NCBI GenBank assembly: GCA_028692975.1
Contig: JAQUWF010000025.1
Span: forward strand, 1-37,163
Source of the DNA: Lachnospiraceae bacterium
GTDB lineage: Bacteria > Bacillota > Clostridia > Lachnospirales > Lachnospiraceae
Direction of reading: 5' to 3'
DNA: 37,163 nt
Shown here: piece after piece, positions 7,620 to 15,313 of the stretch
Position numbering within the stretch: position 1 is the first letter of the stretch
Layout of the letters: every line of letters starts with the position of its first letter
Made by a program: the position numbers and the translations under genes
Notes under the pieces: generated by a model
Seen by the model: only the letters and a program-made list of their open reading frames with translations
Databases searched by the model: none
What the model was told of the DNA's origin: nothing

Positions 7620-8459
7620 ATGGGCACGATACCAAATTATAGCGAGATCATATTTGAAAAGTGTAAACATACGAATGAATATGGAGAGGAATTCTGGCTT
7701 GCAAGAGAATTATCAAGACTATTAGAATATTCAGAATATAATAAATTCACTCCCGTAATAAAAAGAGCGATAGAAGCCTGTAATAAAAGTGGAAATGATG
7801 TGAGGTCGCATTTTATTGAAAGAAGCGAGCGGATAGCGAGTGGGAATGGGACAGTTCGTGAGTTCAGCAGTTATGAATTGTCAAGATACGCTTGTTATTT
7901 GATTGTGATGAATGCAGATTCAAGAAAAGAAATTATTGCCTTAGGACAGACATATTTTGCAGTAAAAACAAGACAACAGGAATTAATAGAAGGCTATGAT
8001 GAGCTAAGTGAAGAACAAAAAAGGCTGGCAATTCGCAATGAAATAAAAGAACATAATAAATCTCTGGCGAATACAGCGAAAAAGGCTGGAATTGAAGAAC
8101 CCAAAGACTATGCTATTTTTCAGAACAGAGGATATCAGGGATTATATGGCGGACTTGGGGTAAAAGAGATACATGAAAGAAAAGGTTTAAAGAAAAGTCA
8201 GAAAATACTAGATCATATGGGCAGTACAGAACTTGCTGCAAATTTATTTCGAGCAACACAAACCGATGAAAAACTTCGTAGGGATCAAGTGATAGGAAAA
8301 AGGCAAGCTGGAGATGTGCATTATGAGGTTGGAAAGAAAGTAAGGAGGACAATTGAGGATTTGGGGGGAACAATGCCAGAGAATTTACCAACACCGACAA
8401 AGAGTGTAAAACAAATTGAGAGAGAAAAAACAAAGAAAATTATAGAAAACGAAGAATAA
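7620..8459 (+). CDS. dinD: DinD-like protein with N-terminal Bro-N domain
   Basis: The 279-residue product matches DinD of enterobacteria in length (about 274) and in wording. It has a Bro-N-type N-terminal domain (FWLARELSRLLEYSEYNKF...FSSYELSRYACYLIVMNAD), then the DinD core with YAIFQNRGYQGLYGGLG and HMGSTELAANLFRATQTDEKL. In E. coli dinD is SOS-induced and has been reported to affect RecA filaments; whether that holds here is unknown. The SD AGGAGG fits the ATG. Codon use is AT-rich (AGA, ATA, AAA) unlike the genes on either side, and the gene sits alone with a regulator scrap upstream, which points to horizontal transfer. Confidence 0.85.
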   Translation: MGTIPNYSEIIFEKCKHTNEYGEEFWLARELSRLLEYSEYNKFTPVIKRAIEACNKSGNDVRSHFIERSERIASGNGTVREFSSYELSRYACYLIVMNADSRKEIIALGQTYFAVKTRQQELIEGYDELSEEQKRLAIRNEIKEHNKSLANTAKKAGIEEPKDYAIFQNRGYQGLYGGLGVKEIHERKGLKKSQKILDHMGSTELAANLFRATQTDEKLRRDQVIGKRQAGDVHYEVGKKVRRTIEDLGGTMPENLPTPTKSVKQIEREKTKKIIENEE

Positions 8460-8603
8460 GAATGGAAAGTCGTAAAAACAAGTAGTGCAGTTGAAGAAAA
8501 TTTCATGCATAGAATGGTGGAAATTTTTTTGCTTTTGATATATGATAGAACGTATGAAAAGATTCCATGGGAATCAGGTAAAGAAAGAAGAGGACAAAGG
8601 AAA

Positions 8604-9863
8604 ATGAGAGACGAGACTATTTGCCTGCATGCAGGCTACGAACCGAAAAACGGAGAACCGGGGGCACTGCCCATCGTGCAGAGCACTACATATAAGTTTG
8701 ACTCTACAGAACACATTGGCCAGCTGTTTGATATGCCTATGGAGTTTATGTATTCCAGATTTGCCAATCCTACCGTAGACGCGGTGGAAAAAAAGATTGC
8801 AGCGCTGGAGGGCGGTGTGGGAGCACTCTGTACTTCCTCCGGGCAGGCGGCTTCTCTGATCTCTGTCCTGAATCTGTGCAGCGCGGGGGACAGTCTGGTG
8901 AGCACGGCGGCTATCTACGGCGGAACGATTAATCTGTTTGCCGTTACCTTAAAGAGATTCGGCATTGAATGTGTTTTCGTAGACCAGGACGCTTCTGAGG
9001 AAGAAATCAGCAAAGCATTTAAGGAGAATACAAAAGCATTTTTCTGTGAGACCATCGCCAATCCGGCATTGAATGTTTGCGACATCGCCAAACTGGCAAG
9101 GATCGCTCATACACACAAGGTGCCGTTGATCTGTGACAATACCTTCGCCACACCAATTTTATGTAAACCATTTGATCTGGGAGCTGATATTGTGGTACAT
9201 TCTACCTCCAAATACATGGACGGACATGCCCTGCAGTGTGGTGGCGTCATCGTGGACTCCGGTCATTTCAACTGGAAGAACGGTAAGTTCCCTGATTTTA
9301 CAGAGCCGGATGAGTCTTATCACGGCGTGACCTACACGAAAGAGTTCGGTGATATGGCCTATATTATCAAGGCCAGAATGCAGCTTATGAGAGATTTTGG
9401 TGCATATCCGGCAGCGAATTCCGCATTCCTTTTGAACCTTGGTCTGGAGACATTGCCGGTCCGCATCAAACAGTACTGCGAGAATGCACAGAAGGTGGCT
9501 GAGTATTTCGAATCTTCTGATAAGATTGAATCTGTAAACTATCCAGGCTTGCCAAGCAGCCCATATTATGAACTGGGTAAAAAGATGCTGCGTGGTGCCA
9601 GCGGTGTTGTTACGCTGGTCATCAAGGGGGGAAAAGCCAATGCAGTTAAATTCATGGACGGCCTGAAACTGGCTTCCAATGAGGTGCATGTAGCGGATAT
9701 CCGTACCTGTGTCCTGCATCCGGCCAGTGCAACCCATCGTCAACTGACGGATGAGCAGCTGGTGGCAGCAGGTATCAATCCAGGTATGATCCGCTTCTCT
9801 GTAGGTCTGGAAAATGTAGAGGATATTATTGAGGATATTGCGCAGAGTCTTGCCAATGTATAG
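8604..9863 (+). CDS. metY: O-acetylhomoserine sulfhydrylase (PLP-dependent)
   Basis: This 419-residue Cys/Met-metabolism PLP enzyme makes homocysteine from O-acetylhomoserine and sulfide (or methionine from methanethiol). Visible marks are LHAGYEP at the N-terminus, YSRFANPT and TSSGQAA for cofactor binding, DNTFATP, and the Schiff-base lysine in STSKYMDGH (Lys203). The insertion GGVIVDSGHFNWKNGKFPDF is characteristic of O-acetylhomoserine sulfhydrylases rather than cystathionine enzymes or methionine gamma-lyase. The ATG at 8604 follows AAAGGAA and begins the family N-terminus (MRDETICLHAGY); the frame is open upstream but without similarity. No SAM or T-box leader is visible in the short 144-base gap. 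Confidence 0.9.
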   Translation: MRDETICLHAGYEPKNGEPGALPIVQSTTYKFDSTEHIGQLFDMPMEFMYSRFANPTVDAVEKKIAALEGGVGALCTSSGQAASLISVLNLCSAGDSLVSTAAIYGGTINLFAVTLKRFGIECVFVDQDASEEEISKAFKENTKAFFCETIANPALNVCDIAKLARIAHTHKVPLICDNTFATPILCKPFDLGADIVVHSTSKYMDGHALQCGGVIVDSGHFNWKNGKFPDFTEPDESYHGVTYTKEFGDMAYIIKARMQLMRDFGAYPAANSAFLLNLGLETLPVRIKQYCENAQKVAEYFESSDKIESVNYPGLPSSPYYELGKKMLRGASGVVTLVIKGGKANAVKFMDGLKLASNEVHVADIRTCVLHPASATHRQLTDEQLVAAGINPGMIRFSVGLENVEDIIEDIAQSLANV

Positions 9864-9870
9864 GTGATAT

Positions 9871-10677
9871 ATGGAATATAAAATGATTGTTCTGGATCTG
9901 GATGGGACGTTGACCAATTCCCAGAAGATTATTACAGAACCAACCAAAGAAGCATTGTTTGATATTCAAAAAAAAGGTTATAAAGTGGTGCTGGCTTCCG
10001 GCCGACCCACTCACGGCATCGTGCATCTGGCCCATGAACTGCGGCTGGAAGAGTACGGCGGTTACATACTGTCCTTTAACGGGAGTTGTATCACCGACTG
10101 CCGCACTGGAAAAGTTGTGTATGAAAAGGTAATACCCGCAGAGTGGATCGGGCAGATTTATGATAAGTCGGTGGAATATGGCACAGGCATCATGACATAT
10201 GAGGGGGATGCCCTGATCTCAAGCCTGGATCCTGACTGCTATATACAGAAGGAGGCCAGGGTCTGTCGACTGAAACTGAAACCGGTGGAGGATTTTAAGG
10301 GATATGTGAATTTCACGCCCAATAAATGTGTCTTGACCGGCGAGCCGGACCATCTTGCTCAGGTGGAAAAGAAGATGCAGCGTCATTTCAATGGGCTTAT
10401 GAGCATTTACCGTTCGGAACCGTATTTTATCGAGATTGTACCGCAGAATATCGACAAGGCTCATTCATTGCTGAAGTTACTGTCCAGTCTGGGGCTGACG
10501 GCGGATGAGATGATCTGCTGCGGGGATGGCTATAATGACATTTCCATGATCGAGTGCGCAGGTCTTGGCGTTGCTATGGAAAACGCCCAGGATGTAGTCA
10601 AGGAGGTCGCAGACTATATTACGAAATCCAACGATGAAGACGGTGTACTGCATGTGATAAAAAAATACTTTAAATAA
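9871..10677 (+). CDS. Cof-type HAD-IIB phosphatase
   Basis: This 268-residue hydrolase has all the HAD motifs: DLDGTLT near residues 9-15 (nucleophile Asp9, acid/base Asp11), ASGRP as motif II and GDGYNDISMIECAGLGVAMENA as motifs III/IV. The large middle part is a type IIB cap. Members dephosphorylate small phosphosugars or cofactor intermediates; the substrate cannot be told from sequence. It follows metY after 7 bases, so the two are co-transcribed, but no functional link is obvious. Confidence 0.9.
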   Translation: MEYKMIVLDLDGTLTNSQKIITEPTKEALFDIQKKGYKVVLASGRPTHGIVHLAHELRLEEYGGYILSFNGSCITDCRTGKVVYEKVIPAEWIGQIYDKSVEYGTGIMTYEGDALISSLDPDCYIQKEARVCRLKLKPVEDFKGYVNFTPNKCVLTGEPDHLAQVEKKMQRHFNGLMSIYRSEPYFIEIVPQNIDKAHSLLKLLSSLGLTADEMICCGDGYNDISMIECAGLGVAMENAQDVVKEVADYITKSNDEDGVLHVIKKYFK

Positions 10678-10680
10678 AAG

Positions 10681-10736
10681 AGTGCTGAAATATGGGATAA
10701 AATGCAAAAAAAAGCCTGTATTTCGGCATCTTTTTT
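10681..10736 (+). terminator. Terminator of metY-HAD
   Basis: GTGCTGAAATA pairs with TATTTCGGCAT (about 10682-10692 and 10719-10729), followed by six T residues. It overlaps closely with the next promoter. Confidence 0.75.
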
Positions 10737-10737
10737 G

Positions 10738-10766
10738 TTGACATACTGTGTGTCACACTTTATAAT
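10738..10766 (+). promoter_or_regulatory. Consensus promoter of the padR operon with palindrome in the spacer
   Basis: A perfect -35 TTGACA (10738-10743) and perfect -10 TATAAT (10761-10766) are 17 bp apart. The spacer carries the palindrome GTGTG-T-CACAC (10748-10758), a likely operator, since an unregulated promoter this strong would be unusual for a regulator gene. The predicted leader of about 115 bases is very AT-rich and holds nothing else I recognise. Confidence 0.8.
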
Positions 10767-10890
10767 GAAATGAGTGACATTTGAAAAGTAAAATATTATA
10801 AAAATAAGAATAAAAATAAATTCATAATATGATTAAATAAAATATAAGGTATGATACACAGTAAGAGCTTTACGGTGAGTGGGGAAAAGT

Positions 10891-11220
10891 ATGGAGAAAG
10901 AGGAGATTGTTGCCGGGTTGACTATGGAACTTCGCAGAGGAACCATTGTACTAGGTGTCTTGAGTCAACTGGATAAACCGATGTATGGTTATCATCTGGT
11001 CAATGAGTTATCTGCGAAGGGCATCATCGTGGAAACCAATACTCTTTATCCACTGCTGCGCAGGCTGGAGAAGCAGGGGGTTTTGGAAAGTACCTGGGAG
11101 ACAGGTGAGGCGAAGCCACGAAAATATTATCGGCGCACGAAACTGGGCGGGGAAATATATGAACTGCTTCGGGAACAGTGGCTGAAGACGACAGAGAATA
11201 TGCGAAAATTAATGAACTGA
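10891..11220 (+). CDS. PadR-family transcriptional regulator
   Basis: The 109-residue protein is a short PadR regulator: a winged helix (about residues 12-85) with the typical GVLSQLDKPMYGYHLVNELSAKG, then NTLYPLLRRLEKQGVLES, then PRKYYRRTKLGGEIYE for the wing. A C-terminal helix (residues 85-109) is for dimerisation. Members usually repress their own operon. I chose the ATG at 10891, with TGGGG upstream; a GTG at 10879 is possible. The gene is followed by a membrane protein of the kind that usually partners PadR regulators. Confidence 0.9.
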   Translation: MEKEEIVAGLTMELRRGTIVLGVLSQLDKPMYGYHLVNELSAKGIIVETNTLYPLLRRLEKQGVLESTWETGEAKPRKYYRRTKLGGEIYELLREQWLKTTENMRKLMN

Positions 11221-11286
11221 CACAGGCACACGCAGGACTATGTGACAGGATATGGGGTGTCCGTATACTATGGGGAGGAAATGATT

Positions 11287-11736
11287 ATGTACCGTCGGAT
11301 AATCGACAGATATGTGCAGGCTATTGTAGACCGCCTGCCGTTTTGGGTGAAGAAACGAGCTGAGAAGGATTTGAAAAAGATCATGTATTCCATGCTGCAG
11401 GACTACTGTGAAGGAGAACGCCCCACAGGACGTGATGTGCGGGCTATTATCCAGGAACTGGGCAGACCGTCTGAGGTGGCGGATCAGTATTATTACCAGC
11501 AGCGCAGACCGAGGGAGCGAACGAGCCGGGCTGTGTGGCGTAAACGGCTGCAGAAATTGCAGATGGCTGTGACGGTGCTGGCTGTGTGTCTGATTTTCGC
11601 AGGAGTAGTGCAAATGTTTGTGGGCATGGCACCCAACCTGCTGCTTTTCATGATCGGAACGATCCTGGCAGTCTTTGTGGTAATCGTGCAATTCATCGCA
11701 CCGGATGCGGCTATTAATATAAAAATAAAAAAATAG
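11287..11736 (+). CDS. Small membrane protein with DUF1700/HAAS-like N-terminal domain
   Basis: The 149-residue product has a cytosolic helical N-terminal domain (about residues 1-75; IDRYVQAIVDRLP...AEKDLKKIMYSML...IIQELGRPSEVADQYY), which resembles the DUF1700/HAAS-type domain that often follows PadR genes. Two transmembrane helices follow (about 94-115 and 120-140) and a short lysine-rich tail. It probably signals with or sequesters its regulator at the membrane (inference from family context). The ATG at 11287 lies 8 bases from GGAGG; a second ATG at 11281 is closer to the SD. It sits 66 bases after padR in the same operon. Confidence 0.7.
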   Translation: MYRRIIDRYVQAIVDRLPFWVKKRAEKDLKKIMYSMLQDYCEGERPTGRDVRAIIQELGRPSEVADQYYYQQRRPRERTSRAVWRKRLQKLQMAVTVLAVCLIFAGVVQMFVGMAPNLLLFMIGTILAVFVVIVQFIAPDAAINIKIKK

Positions 11737-11748
11737 AAAAAAATAACC

Positions 11749-11758
11749 CCCCATGGGG
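11749..11758 (+). promoter_or_regulatory. GC palindrome between padR operon and cbiMN
   Basis: CCCCATGGGG is a perfect 10-bp palindrome just after the padR-operon stop codon. It has no T-run on the plus strand but an A-rich tract upstream, so it could be a weak terminator for minus-strand transcription or part of a control site. Confidence 0.35.
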
Positions 11759-11759
11759 C

Positions 11760-11812
11760 TTGTGGGCCTACCTTGTCTGCGTTACAATGATTTCATGCTA
11801 AAAAAACGTAAC
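11760..11812 (+). promoter_or_regulatory. cbiMN promoter with GTTAC/GTAAC inverted repeat
   Basis: A -35 TTGTGG (11760-11765) and -10 TACAAT (11783-11788) are spaced by 17 bp. The half-sites GTTAC (11781-11785, overlapping the -10) and GTAAC (11808-11812) form an inverted repeat with 22 bases between. GTTAC/GTAAC half-sites recall those reported for some nickel regulators of the NikR family, although with shorter spacing there. No cobalamin riboswitch is seen. Confidence 0.4.
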
Positions 11813-11832
11813 AGATGAGGGGGCTTTTTATT

Positions 11833-12831
11833 ATGCATATGGCAGATGCGCTGGTATCACCAGCAGTAGGTCTTGTGATGTATGGTGCTACGGCTGCGGC
11901 CGCAGGGTATTCCATTTACAAAGTGAGACTGGAAGAGAACACGAAGAAAGTACCAATGATGGCAGTTATGAGTGCTTTCGTATTTGCAACACAGATGTTA
12001 AATTTTACTATACCGGGGACCGGGTCCAGCGGACATCTCTGCGGAGGTTTTCTCTTATCCGCTATATTGGGACCGTATGCAGGTTTCCTGTCCATGATTG
12101 TTATTTTACTGACCCAATGTCTGCTCTTTGCGGACGGCGGCCTTCTGGCTCTGGGTGCTAATGTTTGGAATATGGCATTTTACGGATGCTTCCTTGGATA
12201 CTTCTGTATCTACCGCCCAATGATGAAGAAAGGATTCTCCAATGTGAAACTGGGGATTTCGTCCATATTGGCCTGTGTGATTACACTGCAGTTTGGCGCG
12301 TTCAGCGTGGTGCTTGAGACATTATTATCCGGTATTACGGATTTACCTTTCGGAACATTTGTTGCTGCAATGCAGCCGATCCATCTGGCTATCGGTCTGG
12401 TAGAGGGTCTTATCTCTGCGGCAGTGCTGATCTTCATTTACAACACGAGACCGGAACTTTTGACCAACGATGAGATGAAGACGAACAAAGAATTTTCCAT
12501 GAAGAAGCTTCTGGTTATCCTAAGCATAGCCGTAGTGGTCTGTGCCGGAGGTATTTCTCTGGTAGCATCTTCCAATCCGGACGGACTGGAATGGTCCATG
12601 GAACAGGTAGCAGGCAGTACGGAACTGGAGGACAGCGGGGACAGTGCTTACGCCACAGCCGCAAATATCCAGGATACTACCGCATTACTTCCTGATTACG
12701 CATTTAAAGATTCCGACAGTGCAGTGGGAACATCCTTCTCCGGCATCCTCGGTGCAGCTATTGTAGCTGGTTTGTGTTTGGTGATATGCCTTGCTTTTGG
12801 CTTCTTCCGTCACAAGAAGAAAAAAGCATAA
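11833..12831 (+). CDS. cbiM: ECF nickel/cobalt transporter substrate-binding subunit, CbiM/NikM fused to PDGLE (CbiN/NikN-like) domain
   Basis: The 332-residue membrane protein is the metal-capturing S component of an ECF transporter. The N-terminus MHMADALVSP carries the conserved His2 that must follow the initiator Met to coordinate the metal, which fixes the start at 11833 (SD GAGGGGG). The CbiM part runs to about residue 215. A second part (about 225-332) contains the PDGLEWSMEQ signature and a last transmembrane helix, that is, a fused CbiN/NikN-like domain. It is followed by CbiQ and CbiO genes. Nickel or cobalt cannot be decided from sequence alone; no cobalamin gene is nearby. Confidence 0.88.
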   Translation: MHMADALVSPAVGLVMYGATAAAAGYSIYKVRLEENTKKVPMMAVMSAFVFATQMLNFTIPGTGSSGHLCGGFLLSAILGPYAGFLSMIVILLTQCLLFADGGLLALGANVWNMAFYGCFLGYFCIYRPMMKKGFSNVKLGISSILACVITLQFGAFSVVLETLLSGITDLPFGTFVAAMQPIHLAIGLVEGLISAAVLIFIYNTRPELLTNDEMKTNKEFSMKKLLVILSIAVVVCAGGISLVASSNPDGLEWSMEQVAGSTELEDSGDSAYATAANIQDTTALLPDYAFKDSDSAVGTSFSGILGAAIVAGLCLVICLAFGFFRHKKKKA

Positions 12832-12870
12832 GCTCTATCATATATAATTCGCGATTAAAATTTCCCATAG

Positions 12871-12903
12871 AAAACAAGAGGCATGTTCGATGCCTCTTGT
12901 TTT
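12871..12903 (+). terminator. Perfect 14-bp hairpin between cbiMN and cbiQ
   Basis: AAAACAAGAGGCAT (12871-12884) and ATGCCTCTTGTTTT (12890-12903) pair without mismatch around a 5-base loop. It ends in four T residues, so it could act as a partial terminator that lowers cbiQ-cbiO expression relative to cbiMN, or as an RNA processing site. No new promoter follows before cbiQ. Confidence 0.6.
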
Positions 12904-12927
12904 CGGTGTGTTAAAAAAGGAGCTTAC

Positions 12928-13728
12928 ATGAGTAAACTGGATAATGCTATTTACGAGATACACGATCTGGATGACCTGGCGGTGCGGGATACGCCGCTTA
13001 CGGGGATCCATCCGCTGATCAAATTGCTGGTCACGGTGTTTTTTATTATATTGACCGTATCCTTTGACAAGTATCAGCTGTCAGCCATGCTGCCGGGTAT
13101 TTTCTATATTCTGCTGGTCTTTCTGGCCGGGGACATTCCCTTTGGCAAATCCATGAAAAAACTGCGGATCATCCTGCCTCTGGTCTGTATGGTGGGGCTG
13201 TTTAATGTGTTTTTTGACCGGATACCGGTGTTGCGGCTGGGGACTTTTGTGGTGACAGGCGGGATGATGTCTGCGGTGACTTTGATGCTGAAGGGTGTCT
13301 TTTCCGTGCTGGCATCCTATCTGCTTATTGCCACCACGGGTATCGACAAGATCTGCTATGCCCTGCGGCTTTTGCATCTGCCGAAGATCATCGTGCTGCA
13401 GCTGTCCTTGACCTACCGCTATATTACGGTTCTTCTGGGTGAGGCGAATACGATTTTCTGCGCCTACATCCTGCGTGCGCCGAGACAGAAGGGCGTACAT
13501 TTTAAAGTCTGGGGACCACTTATCGGTCAGCTGCTTCTGCGCAGCATGGATCGGGCCAATGATCTGTATGACAGTATGGTGCTGCGTGGTTACCGGGGTG
13601 CTTTCTATGTGGGGGACAAGATCCCCTTTCATCTGAAAGACTGGATGTATCTGATACTATGGACAGGATTTTTTGTACTGATGAGATGCTTCAATCTGGT
13701 CCAGCTGCTGGGCGGATTGTTCGTATAA
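12928..13728 (+). CDS. cbiQ: ECF transporter transmembrane coupling subunit CbiQ/NikQ
   Basis: The 266-residue membrane protein is the T component that couples ATP hydrolysis to the metal-binding subunit. It shows about five to six hydrophobic helices. The two coupling-helix motifs are ARG-type: YILRAPRQKG near residue 190 and SMVLRGYRG near residue 220, where Ser replaces the usual Ala. The start at 12928 has GGAG at good spacing. It is followed after 15 bases by the ATPase gene. Confidence 0.9.
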   Translation: MSKLDNAIYEIHDLDDLAVRDTPLTGIHPLIKLLVTVFFIILTVSFDKYQLSAMLPGIFYILLVFLAGDIPFGKSMKKLRIILPLVCMVGLFNVFFDRIPVLRLGTFVVTGGMMSAVTLMLKGVFSVLASYLLIATTGIDKICYALRLLHLPKIIVLQLSLTYRYITVLLGEANTIFCAYILRAPRQKGVHFKVWGPLIGQLLLRSMDRANDLYDSMVLRGYRGAFYVGDKIPFHLKDWMYLILWTGFFVLMRCFNLVQLLGGLFV

Positions 13729-13743
13729 GAGGAGGATATTATT

Positions 13744-14496
13744 ATGGATATGCAGGGACATGAAGGACATGAATGCCTGGAATGCAGGAATTTGTCTTTT
13801 TCCTATGAGAAAAATGTATCTGTTTTGAAGGAGTTGACATTCCATGTACACAAGCATGAGACTGTGGGGCTGATCGGTGCCAACGGGGCGGGCAAATCAA
13901 CACTCATGCGCATCCTGGTGGGGCTGGAACTGGGCTATGAAGGAACGGTGACTGTGGAGAGCGTGCCTGTGGTGAAAAATCATTTACCGGAGATAAGGGA
14001 AAAACTGGGCTATGTGTTTCAGGATTCCGACAGTCAGCTATTTATGTCAACCGTTTATGAAGATATTGCATTCGCACCAAAGAATTACGGACTGTCTGAG
14101 ACAGAGGTGGAAGCGCGGGTCAACGAAGCACTGGACATGATTGATATTCAGTATCTGCGGGACAAGAAAACCTACCGTATGTCCGGAGGCGAAAAAAAGA
14201 TGGCAGCTCTCGCTACCATCCTTGCTATGAAACCGTCTATTATGCTGATGGATGAGCCTACGGTGGCTCTGGATCCCAGAAACCGCCGCATCCTCATCAA
14301 TGTACTTAATTCCCTGGATCAGGGAAAATTGATCGCCAGCCATGATCTGGATATGGTCTGGGATACCTGCAGCCGGGTCTTGCTCCTATCTCACGGGGAG
14401 ATCGTGGAGTACGGCCCGACGGAGGAAATCCTGAGTAATCAGAAACTTCTGGAAGCAAACGGTCTGGAACTGCCTTTGAGTTTACTCAAACGATGA
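13744..14496 (+). CDS. cbiO: ECF transporter ATPase CbiO/NikO
   Basis: The 250-residue ABC ATPase has Walker A GANGAGKST (residues 45-53), a Q-loop VFQDSDSQLF typical of ECF A-components, the signature MSGGEKKMAALATI near residue 143, Walker B IMLMDEPTVALD near 165 and the switch His in SHDLDM. Only one ATPase gene is present, so it must form a homodimer, as in Cbi/Nik-type systems. Its last 15 bases overlap the convergent gene on the other strand. Confidence 0.92.
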   Translation: MDMQGHEGHECLECRNLSFSYEKNVSVLKELTFHVHKHETVGLIGANGAGKSTLMRILVGLELGYEGTVTVESVPVVKNHLPEIREKLGYVFQDSDSQLFMSTVYEDIAFAPKNYGLSETEVEARVNEALDMIDIQYLRDKKTYRMSGGEKKMAALATILAMKPSIMLMDEPTVALDPRNRRILINVLNSLDQGKLIASHDLDMVWDTCSRVLLLSHGEIVEYGPTEEILSNQKLLEANGLELPLSLLKR

Positions 14497-15258
14497 CATA
14501 TGGATTCCGGCATCTGGAGCGGATTCCTGTGTAGGCTGTGTGTCCAGCTCGCCGATCACGTCCAGATAGAAATAAACCTGTGTGGCAGACATATAGGGGA
14601 TAACCCATAAAAGTCCTACATAACAGCTGCAGGCACCAAGCAGGATCCAGCCGATAAAACTCAATTCCATGTAGAAATAACGGCCTTTGTTGCCACGCAT
14701 GTACTGGCTGCTGACTCTGAGAGACTCTATAGCGCCCATGTCCGGATTGTCCAGAAGCAGCATGGTATACAGCGCAAAGCGCAGGGAAATCATTACCATG
14801 AGGATAGTTCCTATCACAAGCCAGACAATCATGATCAGCAGCACTGCCACGCTGGGGATACCAAGGACATTGAGGAACGCAAGAGCGAATACCGGAAGCA
14901 TAAGTACGATGCCGAGGAGCATAAGCAGCAGCCCGGCAACAATAAAACGGTCCGGGTGCAACTTAAATGCGGATACCAGATCGCCTATACGGTATTCTCT
15001 GCCGCGGCACATATTCATAAAGAAAAGAATCTGGCCTGCCGCAAAAATCAGTGCGATCAGTGAAATGATGAAGGAAATCACCAATCCCAGTGCAATAAAG
15101 TAACCATTGTTTACCTGCATGGCAAATGGGGTGGACAACATGCTCAGGCCAAAGACAATGAGCATATAGAGTATTGTGATGCCGATGGCTGTGCCCCATT
15201 TCCCGGAAAGGGTGGTGCGCGCCATCTTTTTTAATTCGGCGTTTGAACGTTTTGTCAT
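14482..15258 (-). CDS. DUF975-family integral membrane protein
   Basis: The 258-residue protein begins with the DUF975 opening (RSNAELKKMARTTLSGKWGTAI) and has about five to six transmembrane helices. It also shows the late block MGAIESLRVSSQYMRGNKGRYFYMELSFIGW that typifies this family in Firmicutes. Function is unknown. The C-terminal tail (TQPTQESAPDAG) is soluble. The gene is convergent with cbiO, overlapping by 15 bases, and divergent from the DUF2752 gene; their promoters lie within the 55-base gap. Confidence 0.8.
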   Translation of the reverse strand: MTKRSNAELKKMARTTLSGKWGTAIGITILYMLIVFGLSMLSTPFAMQVNNGYFIALGLVISFIISLIALIFAAGQILFFMNMCRGREYRIGDLVSAFKLHPDRFIVAGLLLMLLGIVLMLPVFALAFLNVLGIPSVAVLLIMIVWLVIGTILMVMISLRFALYTMLLLDNPDMGAIESLRVSSQYMRGNKGRYFYMELSFIGWILLGACSCYVGLLWVIPYMSATQVYFYLDVIGELDTQPTQESAPDAGIHMSSFE

Positions 15259-15277
15259 ATAGATATCGACCTTTCTG

Positions 15278-15307
15278 TTGATTATTGTTGTAATATACTG
15301 TTATAAT
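15278..15307 (+). promoter_or_regulatory. Promoter of the DUF2752 gene, -10 next to the start codon
   Basis: TTGATT (15278-15283) and a perfect TATAAT (15302-15307) lie 18 bp apart, and only six bases separate the -10 box from the ATG at 15314. Transcription would begin at or within a base or two of the start codon, giving a leaderless mRNA. AT-rich -10-like words on the other strand could serve the divergent DUF975 gene. Confidence 0.5.
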
Positions 15308-15313
15308 AGTTTT

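Noticed and set aside
8460-8603. SAM riboswitch or T-box before metY
   Set aside because: The gap is short, AT-rich and lacks the conserved T-box sequence or SAM-aptamer helices; only a weak AT stem is present.
11813-11832. Cobalamin riboswitch before cbiMN
   Set aside because: The whole leader after the predicted start is under 40 bases, far too short for a cobalamin aptamer.
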